Source: Chloroherpetonaceae bacterium
GTDB lineage: Bacteria; Bacteroidota; Chlorobiia; Chlorobiales; Chloroherpetonaceae
NCBI GenBank assembly: GCA_028277445.1
Contig: JANQGG010000054.1
Span: forward strand, 124,001-188,000
Length of the DNA: 64,000 nt
Direction: 5' to 3'
Below are positions 54,821-62,865 of this stretch, in pieces. Numbering within the stretch: position 1 is the first letter of the stretch; every line of letters begins with the position of its first letter. Made by a program: the position numbers and the translations under genes. Below the pieces are notes generated by a model that made no database searches, had not been told where the DNA came from, and saw only the letters and a program-made list of their open reading frames with translations.

Positions 54821-55560
54821 CAACTACTGTTATTGACGTTTCGGAGCTAACACGAAAGTTTGGCGATTTCACAGCCGTGGATCGTATTTCCTTTCAGGTT
54901 TTGAAAGGCGAGATTTTTGGATTTTTAGGCGCTAATGGCGCCGGAAAAACGACAGCCATTCGAATGCTCATCGGGCTGTTAAGGCCGACTTCCGGCAAAG
55001 CGTCAGTTAGCGGCTTCGATGTCTATACTCAAACCGAAGCCATCAAAAAAAGCATTGGGTATATGAGCCAAAAGTTTTCGTTGTATCAGGACTTGACGGT
55101 GGAAGAAAACATTCGCTTCTATGCCGGTATCTATGGATTGAGCGACGAGAACATCGTTGAAAAATCAGCCGACGTATTGGAGCGCTTGGCGCTTCACCCG
55201 GTACGAAAATCCTTAATTAAAGAATTGCCCCTGGGCTGGAAACAAAAACTGGCCTTTTCCATTGCCATGATCCATGATCCGAAAATTGTGTTTTTGGATG
55301 AACCTACAGGCGGGGTAGACCCGATTACAAGGCGTCAGTTCTGGGATATGATTTATGCATCGGCAGACAATGGCGTAACTATTTTTGTAACCACGCATTA
55401 CATGGATGAAGCCGAATATTGCAACAGGGTATCGATTATGGTCGATGGCCGGATTGCGGCCATGGATTCACCCCGTGAATTAAAAACGGCATTTCAGGTC
55501 AAAAAGATGGATGATGTGTTTGTGAAACTGGCTAGACCGACCGGTGCGCAAACAGCGTGA
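54817..55560 (+). CDS. ABC transporter ATP-binding protein 2
   Basis: A 247-residue ATPase: Walker A GANGAGKTT, Q-loop YMSQKFSLYQDLTVEEN, degenerate signature KELPLGWKQKLAFSIAM in place of LSGGQ, Walker B VFLDEPTGGVD and H-loop TTHYMDEAEYC. The pairing of a protein with an intact signature but no switch histidine and one with the reverse suggests asymmetric sites in the ATPase dimer. It starts inside the preceding gene by ATGA. Confidence 0.92.
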   Translation: MTTTVIDVSELTRKFGDFTAVDRISFQVLKGEIFGFLGANGAGKTTAIRMLIGLLRPTSGKASVSGFDVYTQTEAIKKSIGYMSQKFSLYQDLTVEENIRFYAGIYGLSDENIVEKSADVLERLALHPVRKSLIKELPLGWKQKLAFSIAMIHDPKIVFLDEPTGGVDPITRRQFWDMIYASADNGVTIFVTTHYMDEAEYCNRVSIMVDGRIAAMDSPRELKTAFQVKKMDDVFVKLARPTGAQTA

Positions 55561-55589
55561 AGATTACTGAACATGAACATGAGTAACTT

Positions 55590-56696
55590 ATGAACAGCTT
55601 TATCGGATTTGTAAGAAAAGAGTTCTATCATATTTTTCGTGATCGGCGAACCATGACCATTTTGTTTGGAATGCCCATCATCCAGATATTGCTTTTCGGG
55701 TTTGCGATCCGCAACGAAATTGATGAAGTAAAGCTGGCAATTCTGGATTTGTCCAAAGACACGATCACGAAAGAAATTACCGATAAACTACTTTCATCGG
55801 GATACTTTTTAGGCGTACGTCAATTAACCGCCGCATCGGAAATTGATGACGCGTTTAAACAAGGGCTTATAGACGAAGCCATACTCTTCGAACCCAATTT
55901 CGGCCATCAACTTTTAAAAGATGGCTCGGCTAGCGTTCAGATCATAACTGACGGCTCAAACCCGAATGTATCCAGAATCGTTACCGGTTATACATCAGCG
56001 GTGTTACAACAGTATCAGCAGGAACTGGCCGATATGCAAAACCGCAAGGTTTTGATTCAACCTGAATTTACCATGTTATTTAATCCCGAACTTAAAAGCG
56101 TGTATTTGTTTGTGCCGGGATTAATGGCGCTGATTTTGCTCCTCGTCTCCGCACTCATGACATCCATCACCATTACCCGCGAAAAAGAATATGGAACTAT
56201 GGAAATTTTGCTGGTTTCACCCTTAAGGCCGTATCAAATCATTTTAGGGAAAGTAATTCCATACCTGGTTTTATCATTTATCAATGTGCTCACAATTTTA
56301 ATTACGGCTCAGATCGTTTTCGGCGTACCGTGTAAAGGTAGCATTGTGTTGCTTTTGGCTGAATCGTTCCTCTACATTTTAACGGCGCTTTCGCTGGGCA
56401 TCCTCATTTCCACAATAGCGGCTTCACAGCAAGTAGCTATGATGATATCCCTGGCAGGATTGCTTTTGCCAACCGTTTTACTTTCGGGGTTTGTTTTTCC
56501 CATTACCAGCATGCCCTGGCCGTTAGAGCTTATTAGTAATATTATTCCGGCAAAATGGTTTTTGATTATTGTTCGTGGGCTGATGCTTAAAGGAGTTGGG
56601 CTGGAAATCTTTTGGAAAGAAACCCTGATACTTTTTGGCATGACGGTTTTGCTTGTCGTGATCAGTGTGAAAAAGTTTAAAATCCGATTAACCTGA
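55590..56696 (+). CDS. ABC-2 type permease 1 (YbhS/YbhR-like)
   Basis: A 368-residue permease with one N-terminal helix (MTILFGMPIIQILLFGFAI), a large periplasmic region, and five helices in the C-terminal part (starting LFVPGLMALILLLVSALM). The motif EYGTMEILLVSPLRPYQIILGK is a signature of ABC-2 exporters. It pairs with the next permease, 3 bp downstream. Confidence 0.92.
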   Translation: MNSFIGFVRKEFYHIFRDRRTMTILFGMPIIQILLFGFAIRNEIDEVKLAILDLSKDTITKEITDKLLSSGYFLGVRQLTAASEIDDAFKQGLIDEAILFEPNFGHQLLKDGSASVQIITDGSNPNVSRIVTGYTSAVLQQYQQELADMQNRKVLIQPEFTMLFNPELKSVYLFVPGLMALILLLVSALMTSITITREKEYGTMEILLVSPLRPYQIILGKVIPYLVLSFINVLTILITAQIVFGVPCKGSIVLLLAESFLYILTALSLGILISTIAASQQVAMMISLAGLLLPTVLLSGFVFPITSMPWPLELISNIIPAKWFLIIVRGLMLKGVGLEIFWKETLILFGMTVLLVVISVKKFKIRLT

Positions 56697-56699
56697 GCC

Positions 56700-57836
56700 A
56701 TGTTCCGATCCATTAAATTTCTTCTTCAAAAAGAGTTCCTCCAGATTTTCCGCAACAAAGGCATGTTGCCCATCATGTTTTTGATGCCGGTTATTCAGTT
56801 GTTGATTTTATCCAATGCAGCCACGTTTGATGTTAAAAATGTGGATTTTGTAATTGTTGACCACGATCGAAGCACTCTTTCTAACAATCTGGTTGAATCG
56901 TTTTATGCTTCGCCCTATTTCACCGTTCGCTCACAAGAGCCTGTAGAAGCATTTGGAATTGAACGCATATTGAAAAATCAGGCGTCATTGATGGTCGTTA
57001 TCCCTCAGGATTTTGAAAAAACAGCATTGACCAATCAACGCGCAAACGTTCAACTGATTTTAGATGCGCAGGATGGTTATTCGGCAGGCATTGTGCAAAC
57101 CTACGCCACTGATATTTTAGCATCGTTTCAACAAGAGGTTTTTGGGGAAATTGCCGCGCATGCAAGTTTAGCGCCCGATATCCAAACGCGTCAGGGCATA
57201 GATATTCGAACCCAAAGCTGGTACAACCCGGAATTGGATTATCGAATTTACATGGTTCCGGGAATCCTGGTGATTTTGGTAACCATGATCGGGGTGTTTC
57301 TTACGGCGATGAACATTGTCCGAGAACGTGAAATTGGAACAATCGAGCAGTTGAATGTTTCACCATTAAAAAAGTCGCAATTTATTGTTGGTAAGTTACT
57401 TCCGTTTTGGATCATCGGGATGGGTGAACTTACAATAGGGATTTTAATTGCAATGGTTGTGTTTAAAGTGCCAATGCAGGGTGAGTTTTGGGTGATTTAT
57501 TTTGTGGCGGCAATTTACCTGATTGTGGTGTTAGGTATTGGTTTATTGATTTCAACCATCACCAATACCCAGCAACAAGCCATGTTTGTTGCCTGGTTTT
57601 TTATGGTGATCTTTATTTTGATGAGCGGTTTGTTTACACCCATCGAAAGCATGCCAAAATGGGCGCAAACCATTACGGATTTCAACCCGGTTCGATATTT
57701 CGTAGATATCATGCGTCGGGTGATGTTGAAAGGTTCAGGAATAAGTGATATTCAAACGCAGGTGTTATGGCTTATAGGTTATGGCGCTGTAATTTTATCG
57801 CTGGCGCTGGCACGATATCGTAAATTTTCTGCATAG
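56700..57836 (+). CDS. ABC-2 type permease 2 (YbhS/YbhR-like)
   Basis: A 378-residue partner permease with the same layout: N-terminal helix (MLPIMFLMPVIQLLILSNA), periplasmic domain, the signature REIGTIEQLNVSPLKKSQFIVGK and five C-terminal helices. It ends the efflux operon. Its last 58 bp overlap the end of the convergent CIA30-family gene. Confidence 0.92.
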   Translation: MFRSIKFLLQKEFLQIFRNKGMLPIMFLMPVIQLLILSNAATFDVKNVDFVIVDHDRSTLSNNLVESFYASPYFTVRSQEPVEAFGIERILKNQASLMVVIPQDFEKTALTNQRANVQLILDAQDGYSAGIVQTYATDILASFQQEVFGEIAAHASLAPDIQTRQGIDIRTQSWYNPELDYRIYMVPGILVILVTMIGVFLTAMNIVREREIGTIEQLNVSPLKKSQFIVGKLLPFWIIGMGELTIGILIAMVVFKVPMQGEFWVIYFVAAIYLIVVLGIGLLISTITNTQQQAMFVAWFFMVIFILMSGLFTPIESMPKWAQTITDFNPVRYFVDIMRRVMLKGSGISDIQTQVLWLIGYGAVILSLALARYRKFSA

Positions 57837-58360
57837 GCATTTACTATGGCTTGGTTGGTTCGATAAGCATTTATCCAATCAAAAACAAGTTGAAAATCAC
57901 CGGATTGGGAATGATGCGACACAAAAAAGCAGATTTGTTGGATGCTTTTTGGATCGATTGGCGACACATTATTTAAGTAATGTCCCCGATAGATCGGGAT
58001 GAAATTCTTAAATGGTAATTTTACCAGCATCCATTCATTTTTTTTGGTTTGAAATTCTGAAACATATTCAATTTCATCCAATTGCGATTGCGTCCTTAAT
58101 CGGCATTCATAGCGTTTTCCATCACCCATTACTTTCATATAAAGGCCTTCGATGCCTTCTAAAGAAAGGTTGTGTTTGGAAAATCGGACGGAAGCAAAAC
58201 AATTTTGAATGAAATCCGATAAATGCCCTGAAAAAACTGCCTGGGCACGCGCGGATATAAAAACCCTGCTCTCCGAATGGCCACCAATTAGAACATCATT
58301 TGCGACGTTGGCGCTGAAATCACAATCCACCCCAAAATTAAACAAGTTAACTTCGTTCAT
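57779..58360 (-). CDS. CIA30 family protein
   Basis: This 193-residue protein matches the complex I intermediate-associated protein 30 fold: GGHSESRVFISARAQAVFSGHL, GDGKRYECRLRTQSQLDEIEY, WMLVKLPFKNFIPIYRG and the C-terminal FQLVFDWINAY. In bacteria this jelly-roll family has no established function; a link to electron-transport or photosynthetic complex assembly is conjecture. The final 20 residues beyond WINAY lie over the end of the permease gene. A CATATGGTTAA half-site like the operator upstream of tetR occurs just upstream, at 58366-58376. Confidence 0.8.
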   Translation of the reverse strand: MNEVNLFNFGVDCDFSANVANDVLIGGHSESRVFISARAQAVFSGHLSDFIQNCFASVRFSKHNLSLEGIEGLYMKVMGDGKRYECRLRTQSQLDEIEYVSEFQTKKNEWMLVKLPFKNFIPIYRGHYLNNVSPIDPKSIQQICFFVSHHSQSGDFQLVFDWINAYRTNQAIVNAYAENLRYRASASDKITAP

Positions 58361-58570
58361 CTCTTCATATGGTTAAGGGGGGGTGTTAAAAAAGCTCGTT
58401 AAAAACTAAGGATGGTGACTTGGGTAAGATGTTAAGGGTACAAATGCAGCAATTGATTTAATTTAAAAAACATTTATGTAGTTTCAAACCATTTTTTTAA
58501 AGAAACCGTTTTCTCGATTGTTAACCCAGTGTTTTTATAATCGTATTATTTTCTTTCCTGAGTTGGTTAC

Positions 58571-58592
58571 CAGGCAGCTTGCTGATTGCCTG
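58571..58592. repeat. CAGGCA/TGCCTG hairpin
   Basis: A 6-bp perfect stem (58571-58576 with 58587-58592) around a 10-nt loop. Confidence 0.4.
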
Positions 58593-58645
58593 CAGAAGCA
58601 CTGCCGAAAAACTAACGAAGGGTATACAAACTGCAAAATCGGTCA

Positions 58646-58689
58646 TTGAGCGAAGCCGAAATGCTTGTGCTGAGCGGAGCCGAAGTGCC
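58646..58689. repeat. Tandem GAGCG[A/G]AGCCGAA repeat
   Basis: GAGCGAAGCCGAAATGC and GAGCGGAGCCGAAGTGC occur 24 bp apart, differing at two bases. The second is flanked by GTGCT and AGTGC. The motif resembles the TGAGCG-AGCCGAA repeat scattered through many bacterial genomes. Confidence 0.55.
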
Positions 58690-58800
58690 GATTTTTTTAG
58701 ATATACTCACCGGATTAATATTAACTCACACTGATCCATTCGGTGAGCGTTTGATCATTTTAGGGATTGTTATAAAACTAATGATTAAAAAGTCTCCACC

Positions 58801-58833
58801 CTGGTCATCCCCCGATTTAGTCGGGGCATCCAG
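58801..58833. repeat. REP-like palindrome CCCCGA/TCGGGG
   Basis: CCCCGA (58810-58815), loop TTTAG, and TCGGGG (58821-58826), inside an outer CTGG…CCAG pair, with the flank TCATCC/GGGGCATC. Confidence 0.6.
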
Positions 58834-58975
58834 TAGCCAACGCTGTATATAAACCCTTCCAATTTGGATTGTTTTTTTCAATCAAATTAAGCTTCCACTT
58901 ACGAGGATATTTACAAAGCGCAATTACATTTGTTAGCCAGGATATAGATGTCGTATTTCTTTGCCATCGTTATGG

Positions 58976-58998
58976 ATCACCCGGATAAACCGGGTGAT
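58976..58998. repeat. REP-like palindrome ATCACCCGG/CCGGGTGAT
   Basis: A perfect 9-bp stem with loop ATAAA, followed by GACATTAA, the same flank seen beside the palindrome in meaB. Confidence 0.65.
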
Positions 58999-59073
58999 GA
59001 CATTAAAGGATGTTATTAGACTGACGGCTGAATTAATTGTGGTATCATGATAAACTGGCTTAAGTGTTTAAGG

Positions 59074-60702
59074 TTAGCGATCAAGATGCCAATACGGTAA
59101 AAGGGTACTTAATCGCATATCTTCTTGAGGATACCCCACGGTAAAGTGATACAAGCTTTGAAAAGAATTGTTCTTAAATCCGCACACCTTTTCATTCATG
59201 ACATCATCAAAAAAGCACCCGATGCCCGTTCCACGAAGTCCATACGCTTCAGCTTGTAAATACAGCGCCTGGCCTATCATGCCGCACTCCCAAAACAGGG
59301 TTTTGTAGCGATGGGGATTTTGCGAAATCGGTTCTCTAAATTGAGCAATCATACCTAACGAAAAAGCGCTATCGCCCGCGATATCCTGGTGGCAACTGAC
59401 ATGCATGGCAGTATTACGGTAATCGCCTTCGCTTAATAAATATAACGGGTAATCTTCAGAGTAGAGTTGCCAGCTAAACTCAGGATGCATCTGTAATTTG
59501 AGCATGTTTAAATGATCCGGGTTCCTGACGAAGGCATACAAACCCGGAGAGAGTTCTTCAACCTGATGGGCAAAAATTATACAATGAACCTTTGGCTCGG
59601 AAAGCTTAACATCAAATGGCGGGCAATCTCTTTGAGGAAGTATTGCAGAAAGGCATGAAAGAAAATTCGATTTGGAAATACGGCTTTTTTCGCGATGAAA
59701 CGCTTGTGCGCTTCGTCTTTGGCAAATGATATCCGCAGCGCTTAAGTTTGATGAGCTTAAGGTGTATTGAGGATACTCCTTATAGTTGAAGGTTTGGATT
59801 GAGGTTTGATGATTTTGTGTGGCTTTTGCCACCTCGTCAATAATGGGCCAGGAATGATGCCCTGAACTTAAAGCTTGAACATCACCTGAATAACTCAGTT
59901 TTGTGCTGTGTTCGATCCATTCTGTAAGGGTTAAATCTTCAACATGGGTTCTGTTTTGAAGCGAAATCCGGCACAAAACATCCACATCTTCTCTTTCTTG
60001 ATCCATCCATTCTGTTTGTGGAAATCCAAGAAGCGTTGATAGCATCTCATCCGTAACGTTATGAATAATCTGAAGTTTCCAGCCAAATAACTGCGCAGCA
60101 AAACGCAAAGCGGCAATGGCGTGCCCAAGATCGTGTTGGCAATAACGAAAGGCGCGTTCGCCGTATTTCCAGCTTTCGCGCCAGAAAATGCTGGTCAAAG
60201 CCAAAAACATGCTCGAAGGATTATTTGAATCAAATAGCATGTTTTGTAGCGTTAAAGGGTATGCCGAACGCAGTTCCAAAGCGTGAAGAAACGGATTGTA
60301 ATGGTAGAGGCCGGATTTTAGATCGCCAAGCTGTGGTATAATGAGGTATGCTTCGGTGGGATGCAAGTTGCCACTGGATGGATTCATGCGCAGCGACCAT
60401 TTGCTGTCGCCAATGGCCTTCCACGCTGAGAGTCCCAAACTTAATTCAAGCAAAGTAGATAGGTTTTCCGCGGTTAAAGATTGTGTAGGCGCAACTGATC
60501 CAGAAAATAATTCCGATGCGCTTAAAGTGGGTCGGTCTTGGATAAATGGCAGTGAAATCCGGGGACAATTTTCATAAAATCTAAATGGATTGGGTTGCGA
60601 CGACCAATCTAAAAAACCCAATGAATTGGCATACTTGTGGAAATGGTGTTTGGTTTGGTTATGATAGTTAAAAACAATTGAAGCAGAATGATGAATCTTC
60701 AT
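59074..60702 (-). CDS. SagB-type oxidoreductase with two nitroreductase-like domains
   Basis: A 542-residue protein of tandem nitroreductase-like domains. The first (about 55-250) contains WSLRMNPSSGNLHPTEAYLI and QHDLGHAIAALRFAAQLFGW; the second (about 320-540) contains ICQRRSAQAFHR, GLYAFVRNPDHL and QALYLQAEAYGLRGTGIGCFFDD. SagB enzymes use FMN to oxidise azoline rings in peptide natural products, but duplicated stand-alone forms like this have no proven substrate, and no precursor peptide or cyclodehydratase gene is near. The neighbouring receiver gene on the same strand, 93 bp upstream, may be co-transcribed. Confidence 0.85.
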   Translation of the reverse strand: MKIHHSASIVFNYHNQTKHHFHKYANSLGFLDWSSQPNPFRFYENCPRISLPFIQDRPTLSASELFSGSVAPTQSLTAENLSTLLELSLGLSAWKAIGDSKWSLRMNPSSGNLHPTEAYLIIPQLGDLKSGLYHYNPFLHALELRSAYPLTLQNMLFDSNNPSSMFLALTSIFWRESWKYGERAFRYCQHDLGHAIAALRFAAQLFGWKLQIIHNVTDEMLSTLLGFPQTEWMDQEREDVDVLCRISLQNRTHVEDLTLTEWIEHSTKLSYSGDVQALSSGHHSWPIIDEVAKATQNHQTSIQTFNYKEYPQYTLSSSNLSAADIICQRRSAQAFHREKSRISKSNFLSCLSAILPQRDCPPFDVKLSEPKVHCIIFAHQVEELSPGLYAFVRNPDHLNMLKLQMHPEFSWQLYSEDYPLYLLSEGDYRNTAMHVSCHQDIAGDSAFSLGMIAQFREPISQNPHRYKTLFWECGMIGQALYLQAEAYGLRGTGIGCFFDDVMNEKVCGFKNNSFQSLYHFTVGYPQEDMRLSTLLPYWHLDR

Positions 60703-60795
60703 GAGGTTTTCGATTACTGTTACTATGGACGTTTTGGGTTAACGAACATGAGTTATAACCGAAGTCGTTCATTTTGGGGTAAGATGTATTAACGG

Positions 60796-61242
60796 TTATG
60801 CTTTGGTTTCAAAAATCCAATCCCGAAGATGCCGTTTTGTATTTATTTGGGCTTCAGCCTCCGTCACCCATTCCACGAGCGAAGAAACGGGAAATGGTTT
60901 GCTGATGACTCTGCAGTTTAAGCTTAAGGCTTTTTGTGAATGGGCTTGATTCCAGAGTGATGAGATCAGGAGAATATGTGAACATTTACAGTCTTTTTTT
61001 CGAACGTTTTCTACAAACGTCAACCCATCGATTTCGGGGTTATCCACATCAACGATCATCATATCGCAACACGTTTCTTCATAGCTGCACCGGCATTCAG
61101 GTAGAAGATGTAGCGGGCAGAACGTGGTTTCCGAATACGCATGAACCTCGTAGCCACGGTCGTTAAAAAAATCTGATAATATGTTGCGGATGACATCGGT
61201 TTGTTCAAGAATGATGACGCGATATTGATTCTCATTGTTCAT
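60796..61242 (-). CDS. Single-domain response regulator with cysteine-rich insert
   Basis: A 148-residue receiver without an output domain. The phosphoacceptor aspartate is D65 in MMIVDVDNPEIDG, the conserved lysine is K115 in ISKPFP, and the serine pair is in LLISSLW. Between the second and third strands lies FCPLHLLPECRCSYEETCCD with cysteines at about 42, 50, 52, 58 and 59, and two more follow in KDCKC (85, 87), plus C110. This is a candidate metal- or redox-binding insert. No kinase gene is adjacent. It is first in the pair with the SagB-type gene. Confidence 0.82.
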   Translation of the reverse strand: MNNENQYRVIILEQTDVIRNILSDFFNDRGYEVHAYSETTFCPLHLLPECRCSYEETCCDMMIVDVDNPEIDGLTFVENVRKKDCKCSHILLISSLWNQAHSQKALSLNCRVISKPFPVSSLVEWVTEAEAQINTKRHLRDWIFETKA

Positions 61243-61724
61243 AATTGTTTTCCCTGTTTATGATTATCAACCTAAAAACAAAGGATAACCTTTAGCTTTT
61301 CTGCTTGGAATGGTCATGCAAAGAAAAAGTGAATGTCATCTTTTTTAGCATGTGGCCGGAAAACGATGATTGGAAAATTGAAAAAGCAAATCTATGCTTT
61401 AATACAATTTTATGCATAGACTAATTATCGGGATAGAAGGTTTAAACGTTCATATATCTTTTTTGACAAATCAATCGAATCGGTGATAAAAAGATACGCC
61501 AAAATTTAAACGAAAATTGCTGAGATAACTTGTCGTTGATCAATGACTGTGATTGCGACTACGATTCCAAAACAAATCGGATATTAGACGTGTTTCAATC
61601 AACTAATGCACCAGTTTTAAAGCAGGGACTTCATTTCAGCGAAAGTTATCTTTTAAATCAAAGCCTTAAAATTTGGCTTCATATACCCAATTTTCTTATT
61701 CGTTAAGTGCAATAAACAAAGTTT
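61243..61724. other. 482-bp intergenic region
   Basis: No gene is supported. Visible structures are AAAGG/CCTTT (61279-61292) close to the receiver gene, and TCTATGC/GCATAGA at 61391-61419. Promoters for the receiver gene must lie in its left part. Confidence 0.4.
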
Positions 61725-62582
61725 TTAATTCTTAGCTTTATGAAGCTGTTTGAAATAGTCTTCTAAAGTATGAGCGCCGGTTTGCTCGCCAACCATCTCT
61801 AGCGTTAATGCCGCTATTGCAAATTGGAATGGCGTAGATATGTTTTCGGGCGCTAAGGTTTTAACGATATTGCTGGAGAGATCGCCAATCCATTGTGGCA
61901 CTGAAATAATATTTGGGGAGTTGCCTATGATTTTAAATGCAAGTTCAAGCATTTCACGATGCGTGAAAATATCAGGACCGCCAACATTGAAGCTTGATTT
62001 GGGCTTATCCAATTTTGTAAGGCAATATTTGGCCAAATCCTCGCCATGAATAGGGTTAATTTTTACTTGACCATCGCCTAAAATCAGTGAAAATCCCACT
62101 TTAGCCATTTCATAATACTGCTTGATATCCGAAAAGAAGCCTGAAGGATTGATGATGGTATAATCCATACCGGATTTTTCAAGGTCGTGAACGAATTTCA
62201 GCTTAGCGTCCATAACGCTTAGTTCCGACATTTTATCGGCATTTAATACCGAAATAAACATGAACTTTTTAACTCTGTTTTTTATCGCTTCTTGTAGCAG
62301 GTTTTTATTTGCCTGGTAATCGACATCGTAGTAACTCAAACCATCTTGTTGCCGGGTAATGCCTACGCTTGAAAACACGATATCTATATCCTGGCAGCAA
62401 GTGGTAAGCGTTTCAGGTTTGGTGACTTCGGCTTCCAATATTTCATCAATCTGTCCGGATACATCATCAAGCTTTTTAGTGTTTCGCGCAACAGCCCTGA
62501 CATAATACCCTTGTTTTTTGAATTCTCTGACCACATACCTGCCTAAATAGCCGGTTGAGCCTGCAACAAGTACCTTTTTCAT
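61725..62582 (-). CDS. NAD(P)-binding epimerase-like (atypical SDR) protein
   Basis: A 285-residue protein with an N-terminal dinucleotide-binding motif (VAGSTGYLGRYVVREFKKQG), FSSVGITRQQDGLSYYDVDYQ, KKFMFISVLNADK and YTIINPSGFFSD, then FNVGGPDIFTHREMLELAF. These are features of the NmrA-like atypical short-chain dehydrogenases. Some relatives act in (bacterio)chlorophyll or quinone metabolism, but the sequence does not show which. ATG 62582 is the natural start; the longer frame to 62642 lacks similarity. It is divergent from glgE. Confidence 0.82.
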   Translation of the reverse strand: MKKVLVAGSTGYLGRYVVREFKKQGYYVRAVARNTKKLDDVSGQIDEILEAEVTKPETLTTCCQDIDIVFSSVGITRQQDGLSYYDVDYQANKNLLQEAIKNRVKKFMFISVLNADKMSELSVMDAKLKFVHDLEKSGMDYTIINPSGFFSDIKQYYEMAKVGFSLILGDGQVKINPIHGEDLAKYCLTKLDKPKSSFNVGGPDIFTHREMLELAFKIIGNSPNIISVPQWIGDLSSNIVKTLAPENISTPFQFAIAALTLEMVGEQTGAHTLEDYFKQLHKAKN

Positions 62583-62865
62583 AATGATAATGATTTTTGG
62601 AATTGTAAAGATCGGCGCTAAAAGAACCGAGTTTATCCACAAAAAGCGCTTGTTTAATTATACTAAATTCAGATGAATGTTCGTGAATTTTGCACGGATG
62701 AGATTTGCATCTAAGTCATAATTTGTTTAGTTATTATTACATGCTCATTAGCTCTAGCGTTTATGATGAAACATTGTGTATTTTATCCTATCAAAAAACC
62801 TCGCTTAGCCATCGGGGAAGTAATCGTCAATTTTCAGTTCTCAAAAACCTTTCCGAAAAATCGTT
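62583..62865. promoter_or_regulatory. Divergent promoter region between the SDR gene and glgE
   Basis: A 283-bp AT-rich gap between divergent starts. No operator or riboswitch is recognisable. Confidence 0.3.

Larger units (their letters stand above)
58361..59073. other. 713-bp intergenic region rich in palindromic repeats
   Basis: No real gene is present; a short open frame at 58646-58852 runs through repeats. It contains four palindromic or repeated elements, listed separately, and a phage or transposon gene is not seen. It is a landing place for REP-like sequences. Confidence 0.6.

Noticed and set aside
57975-58000. REP-like CCCGAT/ATCGGG palindrome
   Set aside because: It lies in a conserved part of the CIA30 coding sequence (IPIYRGHY), so its symmetry is explained by codons.
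58646-58852. Open frame of 68 codons
   Set aside because: It runs through the GAGCG-AGCCGAA repeat and a REP-like palindrome; the peptide is repeat-derived and has no ribosome-binding site.
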